From Rhizophlyctis rosea (Eukaryota > Chytridiomycota > Chytridiomycetes > Rhizophlyctidales > Rhizophlyctidaceae): 64,000 bases of DNA. Shown here one piece after another: positions 28,060-39,480 of this stretch; position 1 is the stretch's first letter; each line of letters opens with the position of its first letter. The notes under the pieces are model-generated. The model did no database searches. It was not told the origin of the DNA and worked only from the letters and a program-made list of their open reading frames with translations. The position numbers were made by a program, and so were the translations under genes. The DNA is taken from positions 45,931-109,930 of the forward strand of contig JADGJC010000125.1 of assembly GCA_027596075.1 (NCBI GenBank), given 5' to 3'.

Positions 28060-31000
28060 ATGGCGCGCATGGAACCTACATCAACGACGGCAGGAGGGAG
28101 CAATTCGACGTCTCCGGTAAACACAAACCCATTCCTGGCTGGAGCGGCGCGTGAGGCGGCTGCGGCGTTGGAATCGCGACGAGGGAGCATGCAGGCTTTG
28201 AACAATGGTGGAGTGGGTGTGGCAGGAGGGACAGGAGGAGCAGCGACCGACACGAATCGGTATTCACCTCCATCGCGTCCTCCGCCCCTGAAAAAACTCG
28301 CGCCGTCCATGCCTAATGTTGTTGCGCTTGGCGGTGGCCCTGGTGGTGGGAATGCGGTGACTGGAGGAGGGCTCGCTTCGAATCCTTTCATTGCCCAGGA
28401 TGCGGCTGCGCAGAAAGGAAGGAGCGACGTACCTTCTACGGCAGTGGGCGGCGGTGGAAACGGTGGAGGTGCTGCAGCTCGGTCAGGAGTGAAAGACATT
28501 GCTCGCGCGTTCGATGTTTTGTCTACTGGCGGTGCCGGGGCAACAGGCACGAGTAGTTCTGCCGATACCCGTCCGGCGGTACCTACAGGCAGAAATTTTC
28601 CTGGATGGGTTACATTTGAGGACGGAGTCAGCCCTTCTCTTGCTAGCGCGTCATCTGCTCGTTCAACCCCAGCTACCCCAGCTCCTCCCTCCGCCTTTAC
28701 ACAATCACCTTCAATCACTCAATTACCGCCACCACCAGCCGCAACACCCGCGCGTTCCGTACCGGTCTTAGCGAAACCATCTGGTTTGCAGACTCCGGTC
28801 ATCCCGCAGGCTGTCACAACGCTACCGCCTCAAGTGTCCACCTCATCCCTTATGCCACCACCTAATACATCGTCGCCATTGTCAAAGTCTCCTAAAGGCT
28901 CGCCACGACGACCGCCGCCGCCACCACCACCTTCCAGGAGCGCCGCATCATCACCCGCATTACCTTCCGCTGACTCCAATGGGGACATCCTGAATACAAT
29001 GGATTCGAAAACTTTTGAGCGGAAGCGGTCGTTAAACCGATTGCCGTCGGATCCATTTGGAGACGAGTTGGATGTAGGACGATCAGGAGGTAGTAGTGAC
29101 GATGAGCTCATGAGTGACGAAAGTGAAAGGCTTTCCACTGGAGCAAAATCGACATCCTTTTCCCTATTTGGACATCGTAGTCATTCACAAATAGGGTCTC
29201 AATCAAATTTGGGGTCTATACCGAGTCTGGTGGGGGCAGGAAGGTTTACGCCGGTGGTTCCATCGAGACCCCTGAAACCTCATTCACTTACGACCGAAAC
29301 TCCTCCGTCGGTGGCTCCAATCCCGGCAGCAAAGACGTCCGTGCAGTCGATCCCACCACCAATACCACCCTCCAAATCACCCATGTTACACTCCCCATCC
29401 CAAACCTTTCCTGCCAGTCATTCCTTGCAACCACCACCTATACCCGAACGTCCCCATAACCGGAGCACGAATCCATTCTTGGATCTCCCTCAATCGCCTC
29501 CCCAACCTTCTCTATTATCGAGTTATTCCCAACCATCATTGGTTTCTGGCTCCGCAGCTCTTGAGCGAAAGCCGCCTCTACCGCCCCGTCCCATCACCCC
29601 AGATGCGAATGACATCTTGGGCGTCATCCCTCGCCGTCCATCCGCAAATGCTCAGATCATTCAAGATACGCTAAAACAGCAAACGCAACCGCCACCTATA
29701 CCCTCCCGGCCCGCTCTTCATCCCGAAGATAATTCCACCATTCCGCCCATGCTCCACGATGAATTCATCCCGTTATCTGATACCCGGTTGGCTACCCTGC
29801 GTTCGAAGGAGAGAATCTTCACGCCGGACCTGGGCAACGTCAACCGCCGACCGCCTCACGCGGAAGGTTTGTCGAATACCGAGCTGTACCACAAAGGGTC
29901 GCTCCGCTGCTTCTGCGTCTCTGGTTATTATGTTGTTACGTCGTCTGGTTCGTCCACCATTCGCGTGTGGTACACGCCAAGTGGGGAGAACATGCGCACC
30001 ATGAGCGCAGAGGAAGGATCGTCGTCCTCTTCTGCAAAAGTGTACGCCATGGCATTCGTTCCCAATCGATACCTCGAAGAAGAAGGGCGGTTGATTTGGG
30101 TCAGTGTGGAGAAGGGTGAGGTTTTGGAGATGGATATCATGAGTGGAGTGTTGACGGATCGGAGGGTGGTGCATTCTGGAACGGTGACGCATATCATGAA
30201 GTACAAGACGCAGCTGTGGACCTTGGATGAAAATGGCGGGTTGAAGATATGGAGTCCGGGCGGGGAGGATGCGGGGACGGCGGGGACGGGGGTGATTAGT
30301 TTGAAGAGTCGGCCGAAGAGTTTGAGGATTAGTGCGCGGTGTACGGTTGCGTGTGTTGCTTTTGAGAGGCTTTGGACTTCGACGGGGACGAGGACGATTG
30401 AAGTTTACAGTCCTGGGGAGGAGAGTGGGCCGGGGTTCCAGAGACGGTTCGATGCCGGGGTGAATTGCGGCGGGGTGATGTCTTTTGCGGAGGATAGGGG
30501 ACGGGGGGTGGTGTTGAGTGGGCACGATGATGGGAAGATTGTGGTTTGGGATGGGGAGAGGGTTGGTGTTAAGAGGAGGGTTGTGAATGTTGGAGTTTAT
30601 AGGGTTACGAGTTTGTGCTGTGTTGGGGGGAAGGTGTGGGGTGGGTTTAGTACGGGGAAGTGTTATGTTTATGATGTTGGGGATGAAGGAATGGGGCGGG
30701 GAGTTGGGAATGGAAGTGGGACGGTTGGTGCCGCGGGTGCGGGGAAATTGGTGGATATCGATGATGGGTACGGATCTGTGGGGAATATGTCTGGGCATGG
30801 GAAGGAGGGGAGCTCAAGTTCGGCGCATTCGGTGGAAGGGGTGGATAGGGATAATCCACCGTGGGTCGTTGTGAAGGAGTTTGTTGTTTGTGCGGGGGCG
30901 GTGGAGAGTTTGGTGATTGATGAGAGGAGTGTTTGTTTGAGAGGGCGCATGCAGGTGGCTAGTTTGGGTGGGGATGGGGTGATTAAGCTTTGGGATGGAT

Positions 31001-32984
31001 TTTTGACGAGAGATTGGAGTGGTGAGTGATGTTTCCTTGGAGAGTCGGAATGAGGGTAGCCCGAGGCCATGGCGATTTGCTGGCATAAGCAACACCTCAT
31101 CCTGGGGCACGTCAAATTCACATCCATTCTCTTTACCACCCAGATGCCCAGCTCCGAGCTCGGGAATCGGAATATGCCACTTATGATTCGCTGAAGATTT
31201 TAGTGGGATCGTGGAATCTGGATTCGGTCAAGCCGGCGGAGTTGGAGGATGCGGATAGTATTGGGACAATTGCCACCGCTGATGACTTCCAATTTTTGGG
31301 CAAGTGGATGGCGACAGTAGAAGATCCCGATGTGATTGTGATTGGGTTCCAGGAATTGGTCGATTTGGAGTCGGTGAGTGATGTCGTCGTGAATTTGTCA
31401 GTTCAAAGTCATTGACGGATATTTATCCCATATTTTAGAGCAAAGTGAATGCAAGTGAGTAATCATATCCTTATTCCTAACTGTCAGAGAAGTAGCTTGC
31501 TAACATTCCCCATCAGAACAACTCCTCAAAGTAAAGAAAACCAAATCGAAACACACGTCCGCATCCACTGCGACGGACCACCGTGTAAAGTTGTGGCAGG
31601 ACCGCCTCATCCGCGCTGTGAGAGAATTCAAACCAGGCGTTGCGTACCGGATTTTGCAAAGCGTACAGCTGATGGGACTGTATCAGTGTGTGTTTGTGAA
31701 GGATGAGGGTATTGGGGCACGGTTGACGAATGTGAGGAGTTCGAAGGTTAAGACGGGGTTGAAGGGGTATCATGGGAATAAGGTGGGATTTACTAATGTG
31801 CATTTGTGGACGGGTTCTGAAAGGGAGTGCTGACATGCGTCTGTTCATATTTGTTTGATGATAGGGAGGGATCGCTACGCGGTTCATCATTGACGACACG
31901 TCCTTCTGTTTTGTCAATTGTCATTTGGCGGCACATCAGAAGGAGGTTTCGGCCCGGAATAATGATGCCGCTACCATTTTGCGGGATGCGAAGTTTGATG
32001 TGGGGATGTATGAGCATATGTTTGTTAATGGTGGGGATGGGAGCATGATTTTGGTAGGTTGTCAGTTTAAGCGAATTCAGTTTTGTGGTGTGTTCGTATT
32101 GCAGATGGGACGATTTTTGATAAGTGTGTGTTTTGATGACGGATAGGATCATGAGAACGTGGTTTGGTCTGGAGATTTAAACTATCGACTTGATTTGCCA
32201 CGAGAGCAGGTGATCCAGCTGATTGAGCAACAGAAGTGGCCTGCGTTATGGGTAAGTGCCCAGCGTTATTACACTCCTTCAAAGGCAAGTAGAATACTGA
32301 ATAGCCGTATCTTGCACCTGACAGGATTACGACCAACTCCTTCACCAAATGAGCACCAATCCGTCATTCGGGTTGAGAGGATTTAAGGAGGGTCCGTTGA
32401 ATTTTGCGCCAACGTTCAAGTATGACCCAGGGACGGATCGGTACGATACGAGTGAGAAGCGGAGAATTCCCGCGTGGTGTGATAGAGTATGTGGAAAATT
32501 CGGTGGTTTCCTTTGTGTTAGGGGGGATCTTGGATGCATGAAATTGTTGTTTGTTTTGGAGTGGTTCATATTCTCTGCCATCAACTCACATGCGGCCTTG
32601 TCATAGATCTTATACCGAGGTTCAGTCGCTCTGCATAGCTACACCCGCTTCGAAGCCAAAATATCCGATCATCGACCCATTGCGGCTTCTGTTACTGCCA
32701 GAATCAAACGGGTGGATCCAACGGCTTGTGCGAGGGTCAAGGCGGAAGTGGAGAGGGAGGGAGAAAAGTGGTTTGGAGAGAAGGTGTGGAATATGAAGGA
32801 AGGGTGGTTAATGGATGTTACCGGCGCGGAGAGAAGTGTGGTCCGGAGGGAGTTGGCGGATGTGGTGAGGGAAAGAGAGGCTGCTGCGAGTGGGGTGGGT
32901 GGTGGGGCGGTTGGGGTGGTAGGGGCTGGGGTTCCGGGGGAGTTGCGATTGGCGAGGGATAGAATTGAGGCTAAGTTCAGGTAA
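28060..32984 (+). CDS. WD40-repeat inositol polyphosphate 5-phosphatase, 1,435 aa
   Basis: Expected to remove the 5-phosphate of phosphoinositides. Exons 28060-31021, 31144-31373, 31439-31454, 31517-31782, 31865-32053, 32147-32251, 32325-32486 and 32607-32984 join in phase (4,308 nt). Residues 1-560 are a disordered Pro/Ser/Gly-rich region with PPPPP tracts. Residues about 590-980 form a WD40-like propeller ([68 protein letters not shown]). The catalytic domain follows: [63 protein letters not shown] and [10 protein letters not shown], which covers the family motifs including the catalytic Asp/His. This order, WD40 then 5-phosphatase, resembles plant 5PTase12-14-type proteins and fungal homologs. 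There is no SAC domain or C-terminal CAAX box. The third exon is only 16 nt. Confidence 0.93.
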
Positions 32985-33411
32985 TTTCGTACAGGTTAGA
33001 ACTATGAGTTGGTAGGTTGAGGGTAGATACTACGTAGAGGTTAGGGTTCCTCATTTCAGTCACTTTTTTTCGAAGTTGTTTGGGCGGATGGAAGCTATGA
33101 GGGCTTAGTGCAAGTTTCTCTGATGTGCTTTTGAGTAGGTTTTTGTAGAGTAGACCTTCTTTTCTGTTTTTCTTCAAAACAGGTTATATGGTATTCGAGC
33201 TAGAGTGTTGCAGTGCGACTGTTTTGAAAGTCAATGGTCGAGTTCGGGCTGGGTTTGCGCCAATGACGAAGAGCTGGTGTAAAGGCATCAAAGGCATTCA
33301 GTGTCTCCATTCGACTACCTATAAACACCTGAGAAACCTTTCTTTTTGCTCCCAGCACTTTTGGAAGTTGTGGCAAAACTGGACGACAGTTCCGGATTGG
33401 AATCCAATAAC
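32985..33411. other. Intergenic between the 5-phosphatase and 5S rRNA
   Basis: No gene seen. It holds the 3' UTR side of the 5-phosphatase gene and the sequence 5' of the 5S gene. Confidence 0.5.
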
Positions 33412-33530
33412 ATCTACGGCCATACACACCAGAAAGCACCGGATCCCGTCTGATCTCCGAAGTTAAGCTGGTGATGGCGCAGTCTGTACTGTGGTGGGGG
33501 ACCACACGGGAATACTGCGTGCTGTAGTTT
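33412..33530 (+). rRNA. 5S ribosomal RNA
   Basis: About 119 nt starting ATCTACGGCCATACACACC, with the eukaryotic core ATCCCGTCTGATCTCCGAAG, TTAAGCTGG, GGGGGACCACACGGGAATAC and the 3' stem GTGCTGTAG. The terminal stem CTACGGC pairs with GCTGTAG. The internal promoter (box A region GAAGTTAAGC) is intact. An eight-T terminator runs 33528-33535. It is a single dispersed copy, not linked to the large rDNA unit in this window. Confidence 0.96.
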
Positions 33531-34293
33531 TTTTTCCCCTGTGCTAGTTTTCATTCAGCTCAGCAAAGTGTATCGGTGTCTTTCGAGGAGGCAATGTATA
33601 TTTTGCCACTGACTGATTTTCCCTGCTTTTTCAAGATGTGGTCCGTGCAGATTCGTGCAGTTTCTAAGCCTTGCAATTACGGCGACTGTTGGAGTTCTGC
33701 GACTCTGCCTGATCGACATGGTCATGATCGGACGGCTCCGAAATGGTGGCTCCGGGTTTGAATGCTATTCAGCCAAATTTAAGGGAAGGACACCCTCAAA
33801 TGCTAAGACACTGTTTACCTTGCCTGATGTCACCCAACCATGCCCAGAAAGGGGACTGATTGTTTTTGAAAACAATAGAAAGCAACCAACTCCTTCCCTA
33901 CTTATTTGAGCGATGTCTTTCCTTCGCAGGAGAGCCAACAGCAATGTCCACTCCCTGAGCTTGCGCACGAGAGAGTCTCTTCACTGTCCGCCCGCACCAT
34001 CACAGTAATTATCCCGGAAAAACATGAAACCAGAGCAACCCCTGAAACAGTTCCGGCGCGGGTCCGTTACTGCATGGTGTAAGTCGATGCAAAATGCCCC
34101 AGTGATGTCAACTTTGGCTTACGAAACGTTGTTCTGCTAGCCGTGCATGTCCTAATACCCAAATCTGAGCAAGCAGCCAGTTGGACTGTTAGTGAAGACG
34201 AGGTAATGCAATGCCCGCGCAGGAACTTTGGAAAACAGACGGGTACTAAACACATTCACCATTCAATTGAATAAAAAGTATGCGGAGAGTGCT
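33531..34293. other. Intergenic between 5S rRNA and the ATP-grasp gene
   Basis: No gene recognised. The reading frame of the next gene is open upstream to 34228 (TTG) but has no ATG before 34294, so an upstream coding exon is possible but not supported. Confidence 0.5.
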
Positions 34294-35394
34294 ATGACTG
34301 AGCTGACCACTGCGCTCTCGTCAATGACTTGTATTCCTCACTATCATCCTACCACACTCTCGAACTACTCAGCCATCATCGACTCTATCAAAGCGTCTCC
34401 CACCGATCCACCGCCCAGCGGCGTTTTCGAGCGACCCAAACGTATTGTGTTGAACCTTTGTGACGGTACGGAAGCCGCTGGAGATGGGCGTCCTGGTGTG
34501 AGCGTCTTACATGCCTTGGAACGAAGTGAACTGGCATTCACGGGCGCCGATGCGAGGTTCAACCATGTGAGCTGCAGCAAGGTTGTCATGAAGGAATTGT
34601 TGAAAAAACGTGGGGTTCGCGCGCCAGAAGGAGTGAGCTTCAACGGGAAGGAACCTGGAGAGGGTTCGGAATCGGAACGGCAACTCCTATTAAAGGGAAA
34701 ATACCCGGCGATCTTGAAGCCTGATGGATGCTATGGCGCCATTGGGGTCTCCTACGCAGAGAACGCTCAGCAGGCGGGACAGGCGCTAGATAAATCACGC
34801 AATCAGTTTGGTGGGGATGTTATTGTACTTATGGAAGAGTATGTAGCGGGGAGGGAGTTTACGGCGTTGGTAGTAGACGACGGACCTATACCGGGAGACC
34901 TCCAGCACGCAAATGAAGAGATTCAGCCCAAAGTGTATCCTGTTCTGGAACGAGAATTTGACGACGGTTTATTGGAATCGGAGAAGTTTCTGAGCCAGGA
35001 TGTGTATTGGAACAAGCGGTTCCGATCCCGCCTGGCGCCAGAGGTAGACCAACCCAGTTTACAACAGGCGGCACGGGATGGGTATATTGGGGTTGGGGGC
35101 AATGGCTATGCTAGAGTAGATATGCGAATGCACGGAAGCGGAGATATATACGTTTTAGAAGTAAACGCACTTTGTGGATTGAGTGGCGGGGAAGATTCTA
35201 GCGTTGGTCTGATCTTGAAGGAGAGCGGGGAGACATATGAGAATTTACTCGAGCGATTTTTCAGATTTGCTGTTGCCAGAACGCAGCGGATGCAGGAACA
35301 CCCAGCAATGAGAAAAGGGTCGAGTTCTGGTGCTGTTGATGGGAGCATTAATAGACGCATAGGGACAGGCCAGAATATTGCAGTTAGCTGGTAA
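34294..35394 (+). CDS. D-alanine--D-alanine ligase-like ATP-grasp enzyme, 366 aa
   Basis: ATP-dependent carboxylate-amine ligase fold. The first in-frame ATG is at 34294 (MTELTTALSSM), and there are no introns. N-terminal part: RIVLNLCDGTEAAGDGRPGV then ALERSELAFTGADARF, the substrate-side motif of D-Ala-D-Ala ligases. The central ATP-grasp lid reads YPAILKPDGCYGAIGVSYAE and VLMEEYVAGREFTALVV. The C-terminal metal/ATP site reads GYARVDMRMHGSGDIYVLEV followed by NALCGLSG, matching the R.D....G..Y.LEVN...G signature. Fungi have no peptidoglycan, so the substrate is probably not D-Ala-D-Ala for a wall; other ligase substrates are possible. Among neighbours with many introns, its single exon is unusual and compatible with horizontal acquisition or retroposition, though this is not proven. 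Confidence 0.85.
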   Translation: MTELTTALSSMTCIPHYHPTTLSNYSAIIDSIKASPTDPPPSGVFERPKRIVLNLCDGTEAAGDGRPGVSVLHALERSELAFTGADARFNHVSCSKVVMKELLKKRGVRAPEGVSFNGKEPGEGSESERQLLLKGKYPAILKPDGCYGAIGVSYAENAQQAGQALDKSRNQFGGDVIVLMEEYVAGREFTALVVDDGPIPGDLQHANEEIQPKVYPVLEREFDDGLLESEKFLSQDVYWNKRFRSRLAPEVDQPSLQQAARDGYIGVGGNGYARVDMRMHGSGDIYVLEVNALCGLSGGEDSSVGLILKESGETYENLLERFFRFAVARTQRMQEHPAMRKGSSSGAVDGSINRRIGTGQNIAVSW

Positions 35395-37147
35395 TGCAGT
35401 AGTATAAATAGTATGCCCTCCTTCCTCAATAAATCCAGTAGCAAGCTGTGCAAGTATGTGGTCCCTTCTCCGAGTCCCGTTTTCCAACGTGGTGCTGGGT
35501 GGTCCCTCCACCAAGTGACACCAACGCGTGTGCTGCGCCATGCCAGACAGACAGTGCCCACAGCTTACAAGCCATCAAACCCCAGTGACTGTGACGATTC
35601 TGCCACATTCTGCCCCACTGAACACAAACGCGTCAACGCGCGTGAACGGACACATCGGGATTCGGCAGTCAATATGAACTTTTTGGTATATGATGGTATA
35701 AGATGGTATAAGATGGTGATTGGTCTCCGTTATATGTGTAACACATGTATTACCATTCATTGTGTAAACATTGCCTTTTAGGACATACAAGTGGAATCAA
35801 GGCCGCGGTGCAAGGTCGCAACTTCGCACTGGGAATCAACCAGCCAAGCCCAACGTGGATTGGTCAGGGCCTGGATGAGCCATGCCGCTAGTCAAAGGGG
35901 CAGATAGCCTACTGGATAGCAGGCCTGGAGGACTCACGAGGAGGATCCCATTTGGTCCTGTCGGCTACTCGCCCCCCACTTGCCCAGCAATCCGTCCCGA
36001 CTCCTGAGTGATAGCCCTGGAATATATGCACAGCCAGAAACAAGGGAGGTGGGGGGGTTTGCGCAGACCTGGCTTCCTTTTATGCTGTCAAAGTTGCTAA
36101 GCCCGTCTGCCACATCCCTGGACCTTCCATACCAGCCCCCACGCCCTTTGGCACCAACCTCATCTTTCCCGGCTGTTGGGTTTGCATCACTTTTGAGAGT
36201 CAATAACAAGCCTCATCCCATCTTCAGCCAAGAGGATTCCGAGTGTTGGGCCTGGCTGGCTAACAAGTGAGTGAGGCTGGCCACAACTGCCGCAACTGCG
36301 TTCCGCGTCTTGCAGACCTTGCACTCCTTACCCGTCCTTCCGCTGACTTTGCAGGTCCAGATCGCGTTTTCCGTCAGAATCTTTCGCCAATCCACACGCG
36401 ACTGACCCTTCTCCGCCCTTCTTTGTTGCAGTCGTGTGATTGTCTCATCATTCGCAGTCTCCCTTTCTGCTGGGTTGAAAAGACATCCTCACCCACCTCA
36501 TCCCCCAAGTTATTCCACTAGCTAGCACTAATAACGACGTGTGCTAGGGTGTCCTACATCTGACGTAGGCGACACGTCCCGTACATAAAACTTCGTCCCA
36601 AGTTTGTGAGGTCCACCTGCTCCCGCGGCATAGCGCGTAGAAAGACATACCTGCCCGTGCTATCCATTGATTACGATCATCTCCAACCAAGTGTTTAGTT
36701 TTCTGTATTCGCCTCTTTTGTCTGTGTTTGCTTCGTTTGATTCCTCTTGTCTACTATACGTCACATCCGGAGCCCTGACGGCTCTCCATAATCGATTTGT
36801 ACCATACACACATTTCACATACCTTTGTTACAAGCAAATAATTCACCGTACTATACGATTTCGTTTTACAATCGATACACACCTCCTGTACCTCCTCCGA
36901 ACGCGATCTAGACGGCATACCTCAGAGCTGCCTTCCTTTACCTACCAATAAACCGTTGCCGACGACCTCGAGAGGACCCTATTGTCCATACTAACCTTTT
37001 CGCTTGTAGTGCTGGTAATATTCATTTACTGTGCTGCAATATCTCCTGTTTGTTTTACTTCATAGATACGATTACGCGAGATCCAATTTGGATCTACTGT
37101 CTTTTGTTCTTTATATACCGATCGTGTGGCCGTGAGTCTCATCAAAT
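35395..37147. other. Intergenic region upstream of the giant gene
   Basis: About 1.75 kb without a supported gene. A short direct repeat, ATGGTATAAG in three adjacent copies, lies at about 35694-35720. The region 36400-37145 is T/C-rich with TTTATATACCGATC just before the start codon and presumably holds the promoter and 5' UTR of the giant gene. Confidence 0.5.
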
Positions 37148-39480
37148 ATGGCGACTTTGCCGCAAAGTCAATTGGAGTTGCGCATCAGTGCTCGGTGAGT
37201 TTACAATGACTTTACTGGACAGTGGACCGAGGCGTTTCCATTGTGTGCGTGTGTGTGCATGCATGGGGGAATGTGTTAAGAAGTGAGCGCTACTAGCAGT
37301 GGGGAAGAGTTCGAATGTTTCCATTGCATTGACAGGTGGCGCATGTTTGTTTACATTCTTAGGCTGGGGAGTAGTAGACTTTTAGTTGCATCCATTATTG
37401 GATTCCCTAGCATACATATGCTGACTTTTGCTTCATGACCTAATAGCAATCTCCGCAAACTGCACCGCCTTAATACTCCGTTCGTCCAAGCGGTCACTTT
37501 CATCTTCGACCTTGCGCGCAAGGAGTGGGTTCAAATCGGTCGCAGCGAGGTTGTCGAATTGACAACTAGTGGCCGCGATGTCGAATTCAAGTCGGGTGTT
37601 CTCGTTGACTACATTTTTGGGATTGGGCAGAAGCTCAAGTGGGTGCCGCAAATAATCTTATCCAGGTGGCCGCATTGCCTAACTTCAATCAATCAGATTC
37701 ACCCTCATCGCGTCTTCCGACGCCGCGCAATCCCAAGGTCGATACTTGTTCGGGACCCTGGAAACAAGCTTGGGTGCCATCGGTAAGTCATAAGGTTCCC
37801 AACGATTCCATTGATAGTGATGCTAATCCCTTCTCCCCTGTAGTTGGTTCCCACGCGCACACATTATACACGTCCATTGTAAACCCACGCACCCAGAAAC
37901 CACGCACCACGTCCCACATCAAAATCACTGCTATCGAAGTGAAGGGTTTCCGCCACTCTGTACATTTCAAATTCGGCGCTACCGGCTTGGATAAGAAGGA
38001 CTTGTTCGGAAAGAGTGATCCTTATTATATCATCTTCAGAGGCGAAAGTGGTGAGTGCTGACGAACCTGGTGATGTCATTTCTGCACTTTGACGTCTAAT
38101 GCGGCCTTGATTAGATGGTTCTTTCTCGCCTATCTACACGTCTCCACATCTCCGCAAAACGTTGGACCCTTCCTGGGTGGACACGACCCTTCGACTTGTG
38201 CACCTATGCGGCCCACAAAGCGACTTGAATACTCCGCTCAGGATCGAAGTTCATGACTGGGATCGCGTCAAGGATCATGATTTGATCGGGCAGGTCTTGG
38301 TATGTACCGTCCACTATAAACAGCGATTCTCATTTACCTTTTGGTTACTCATTCAGATTTGATTCCCATCCAGACCACCCCGGCTCAACTACTCAGCTCT
38401 GTTGGACAAGAATTGGATTTGATCAACCCCACAAAACAAGCCAAGAAGTCGGGCTACAAAAACTCTGGAAAGTTCAAAGTTGAGCTATTTGAGCTCGTCG
38501 AATATGCTACGTGAGTAGTCAAACCAGTTAACAGTCACTTTGTATTGCTCATCGGCTGATGATCTTGTTGAACAGGTTCTTTGAGTACATCGCTGGCGGT
38601 GTCGATTTCAACCTTACCATCGCCATTGATTTTACCGCTTCCAACGGTGACCCGGTTAACATCAACTCCTTGCATCACCGTTCACAAAATGGCAGCTTGA
38701 ACCAATATCAGGATGCCATCCAATCCATTGGTAATGTCTGAGTCATTGGCGATTCGAAGTGGGATCTAAATCATCACTCACTGACATCATGTCCACAATA
38801 GTTTCCCTTCTTGAGCCGTATGACTCTGACAACCGTTACCCCGTTTATGGTTTCGGTGCCCACCCCGTTCGTGGTAAAGCGGTCTCTCATGACTTCCCGC
38901 TGACATACGATGCCGCGCACCCAGAAGTATCCGGCATTCAAGGCGTGCTCAGTGCCTACTCGAACGCACTTTCCAAAGTCGTTCTCAACGGTCCCACCAA
39001 CTTCGCTCCTATCATTGAATCGTTCACCACCCGGGTGCGCCAGATGACCGCAGATCGCCCTCAAGGCAGCCACTATTCAATTTTGCTCATTTTGACGGAT
39101 GGCGAAGTCAGCGATTTGCAAGCTACTCTCGCTGCCATTGTGAAGGGATCCGGCTTGCCATTGAGTATCTTGATCGTTGGTGTTGGGAATGCTGATTTTG
39201 GGAAGATGGAGATTCTGGATCCCGAGGAGGATGTTGCCGTGGAACATGGTGGAAAGAAGGCTGAAAGGGACAATGTTTCGTTTGTTAAGCTGAGGGATGT
39301 TAAGGGCCGTGGTGGTGGAGGTGTTGCAACTGCGGTAAGTTCATCATCAGGCTATCCAATAGTGTTTTTGATCAAGAGACTAAAGTCTTACCCTTTCTCA
39401 CATTCTGAATAATCAAGCTCCTGACCCGCCTGCCGCAACACATTCTCCAATACATGACAATTCACAAGATCCAACCTGCA
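37148..39480 (+). other. Copine module (C2A-C2B-vWA) of the giant gene
   Basis: Exons 1-8 and the start of exon 9. The C2A part (LELRISARNLRKLHRLNTPF, VQIGRSEVVEL) lacks the usual calcium-binding Asp in its first loop. The C2B part has them: GLDKKDLFGKSDPYYIIF, TLDPSWVDTTLRL, EVHDWDRVKDHDLIGQVL. The copine vWA domain follows with NLTIAIDFTASNGDPVNINS (MIDAS), the YDSDNRYPVYGFGA and PTNFAPIIESF motifs, and SILLILTDGEVSD. It ends LLTRLPQHILQYM, the normal end of copines. Family role: calcium-dependent phospholipid binding with an A domain that recruits partners. A degenerate C2A with an intact C2B predicts that calcium sensing depends on C2B. Confidence 0.92.

Noticed and set aside
27993..28718. 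241-codon open frame on the minus strand
   Set aside because: Antisense shadow of the Pro/Ala/Gly-rich N-terminus of the 5-phosphatase.
29773..30798. 341-codon open frame on the minus strand
   Set aside because: It is antisense to the WD40 region of the 5-phosphatase, has a His/Pro/Asn-biased composition, and arises from the G/T-rich coding strand.
34228..34293. N-terminal extension of the ATP-grasp protein
   Set aside because: The frame there starts only with TTG; the first ATG is at 34294.
37148..39480. Treating the copine and the START protein as two adjacent genes
   Set aside because: The end of the copine A domain (LTRLPQHILQYM), the proline-rich hinge and the first START half are one open exon (39418-39898) with no stop, and no start signal is needed between them.
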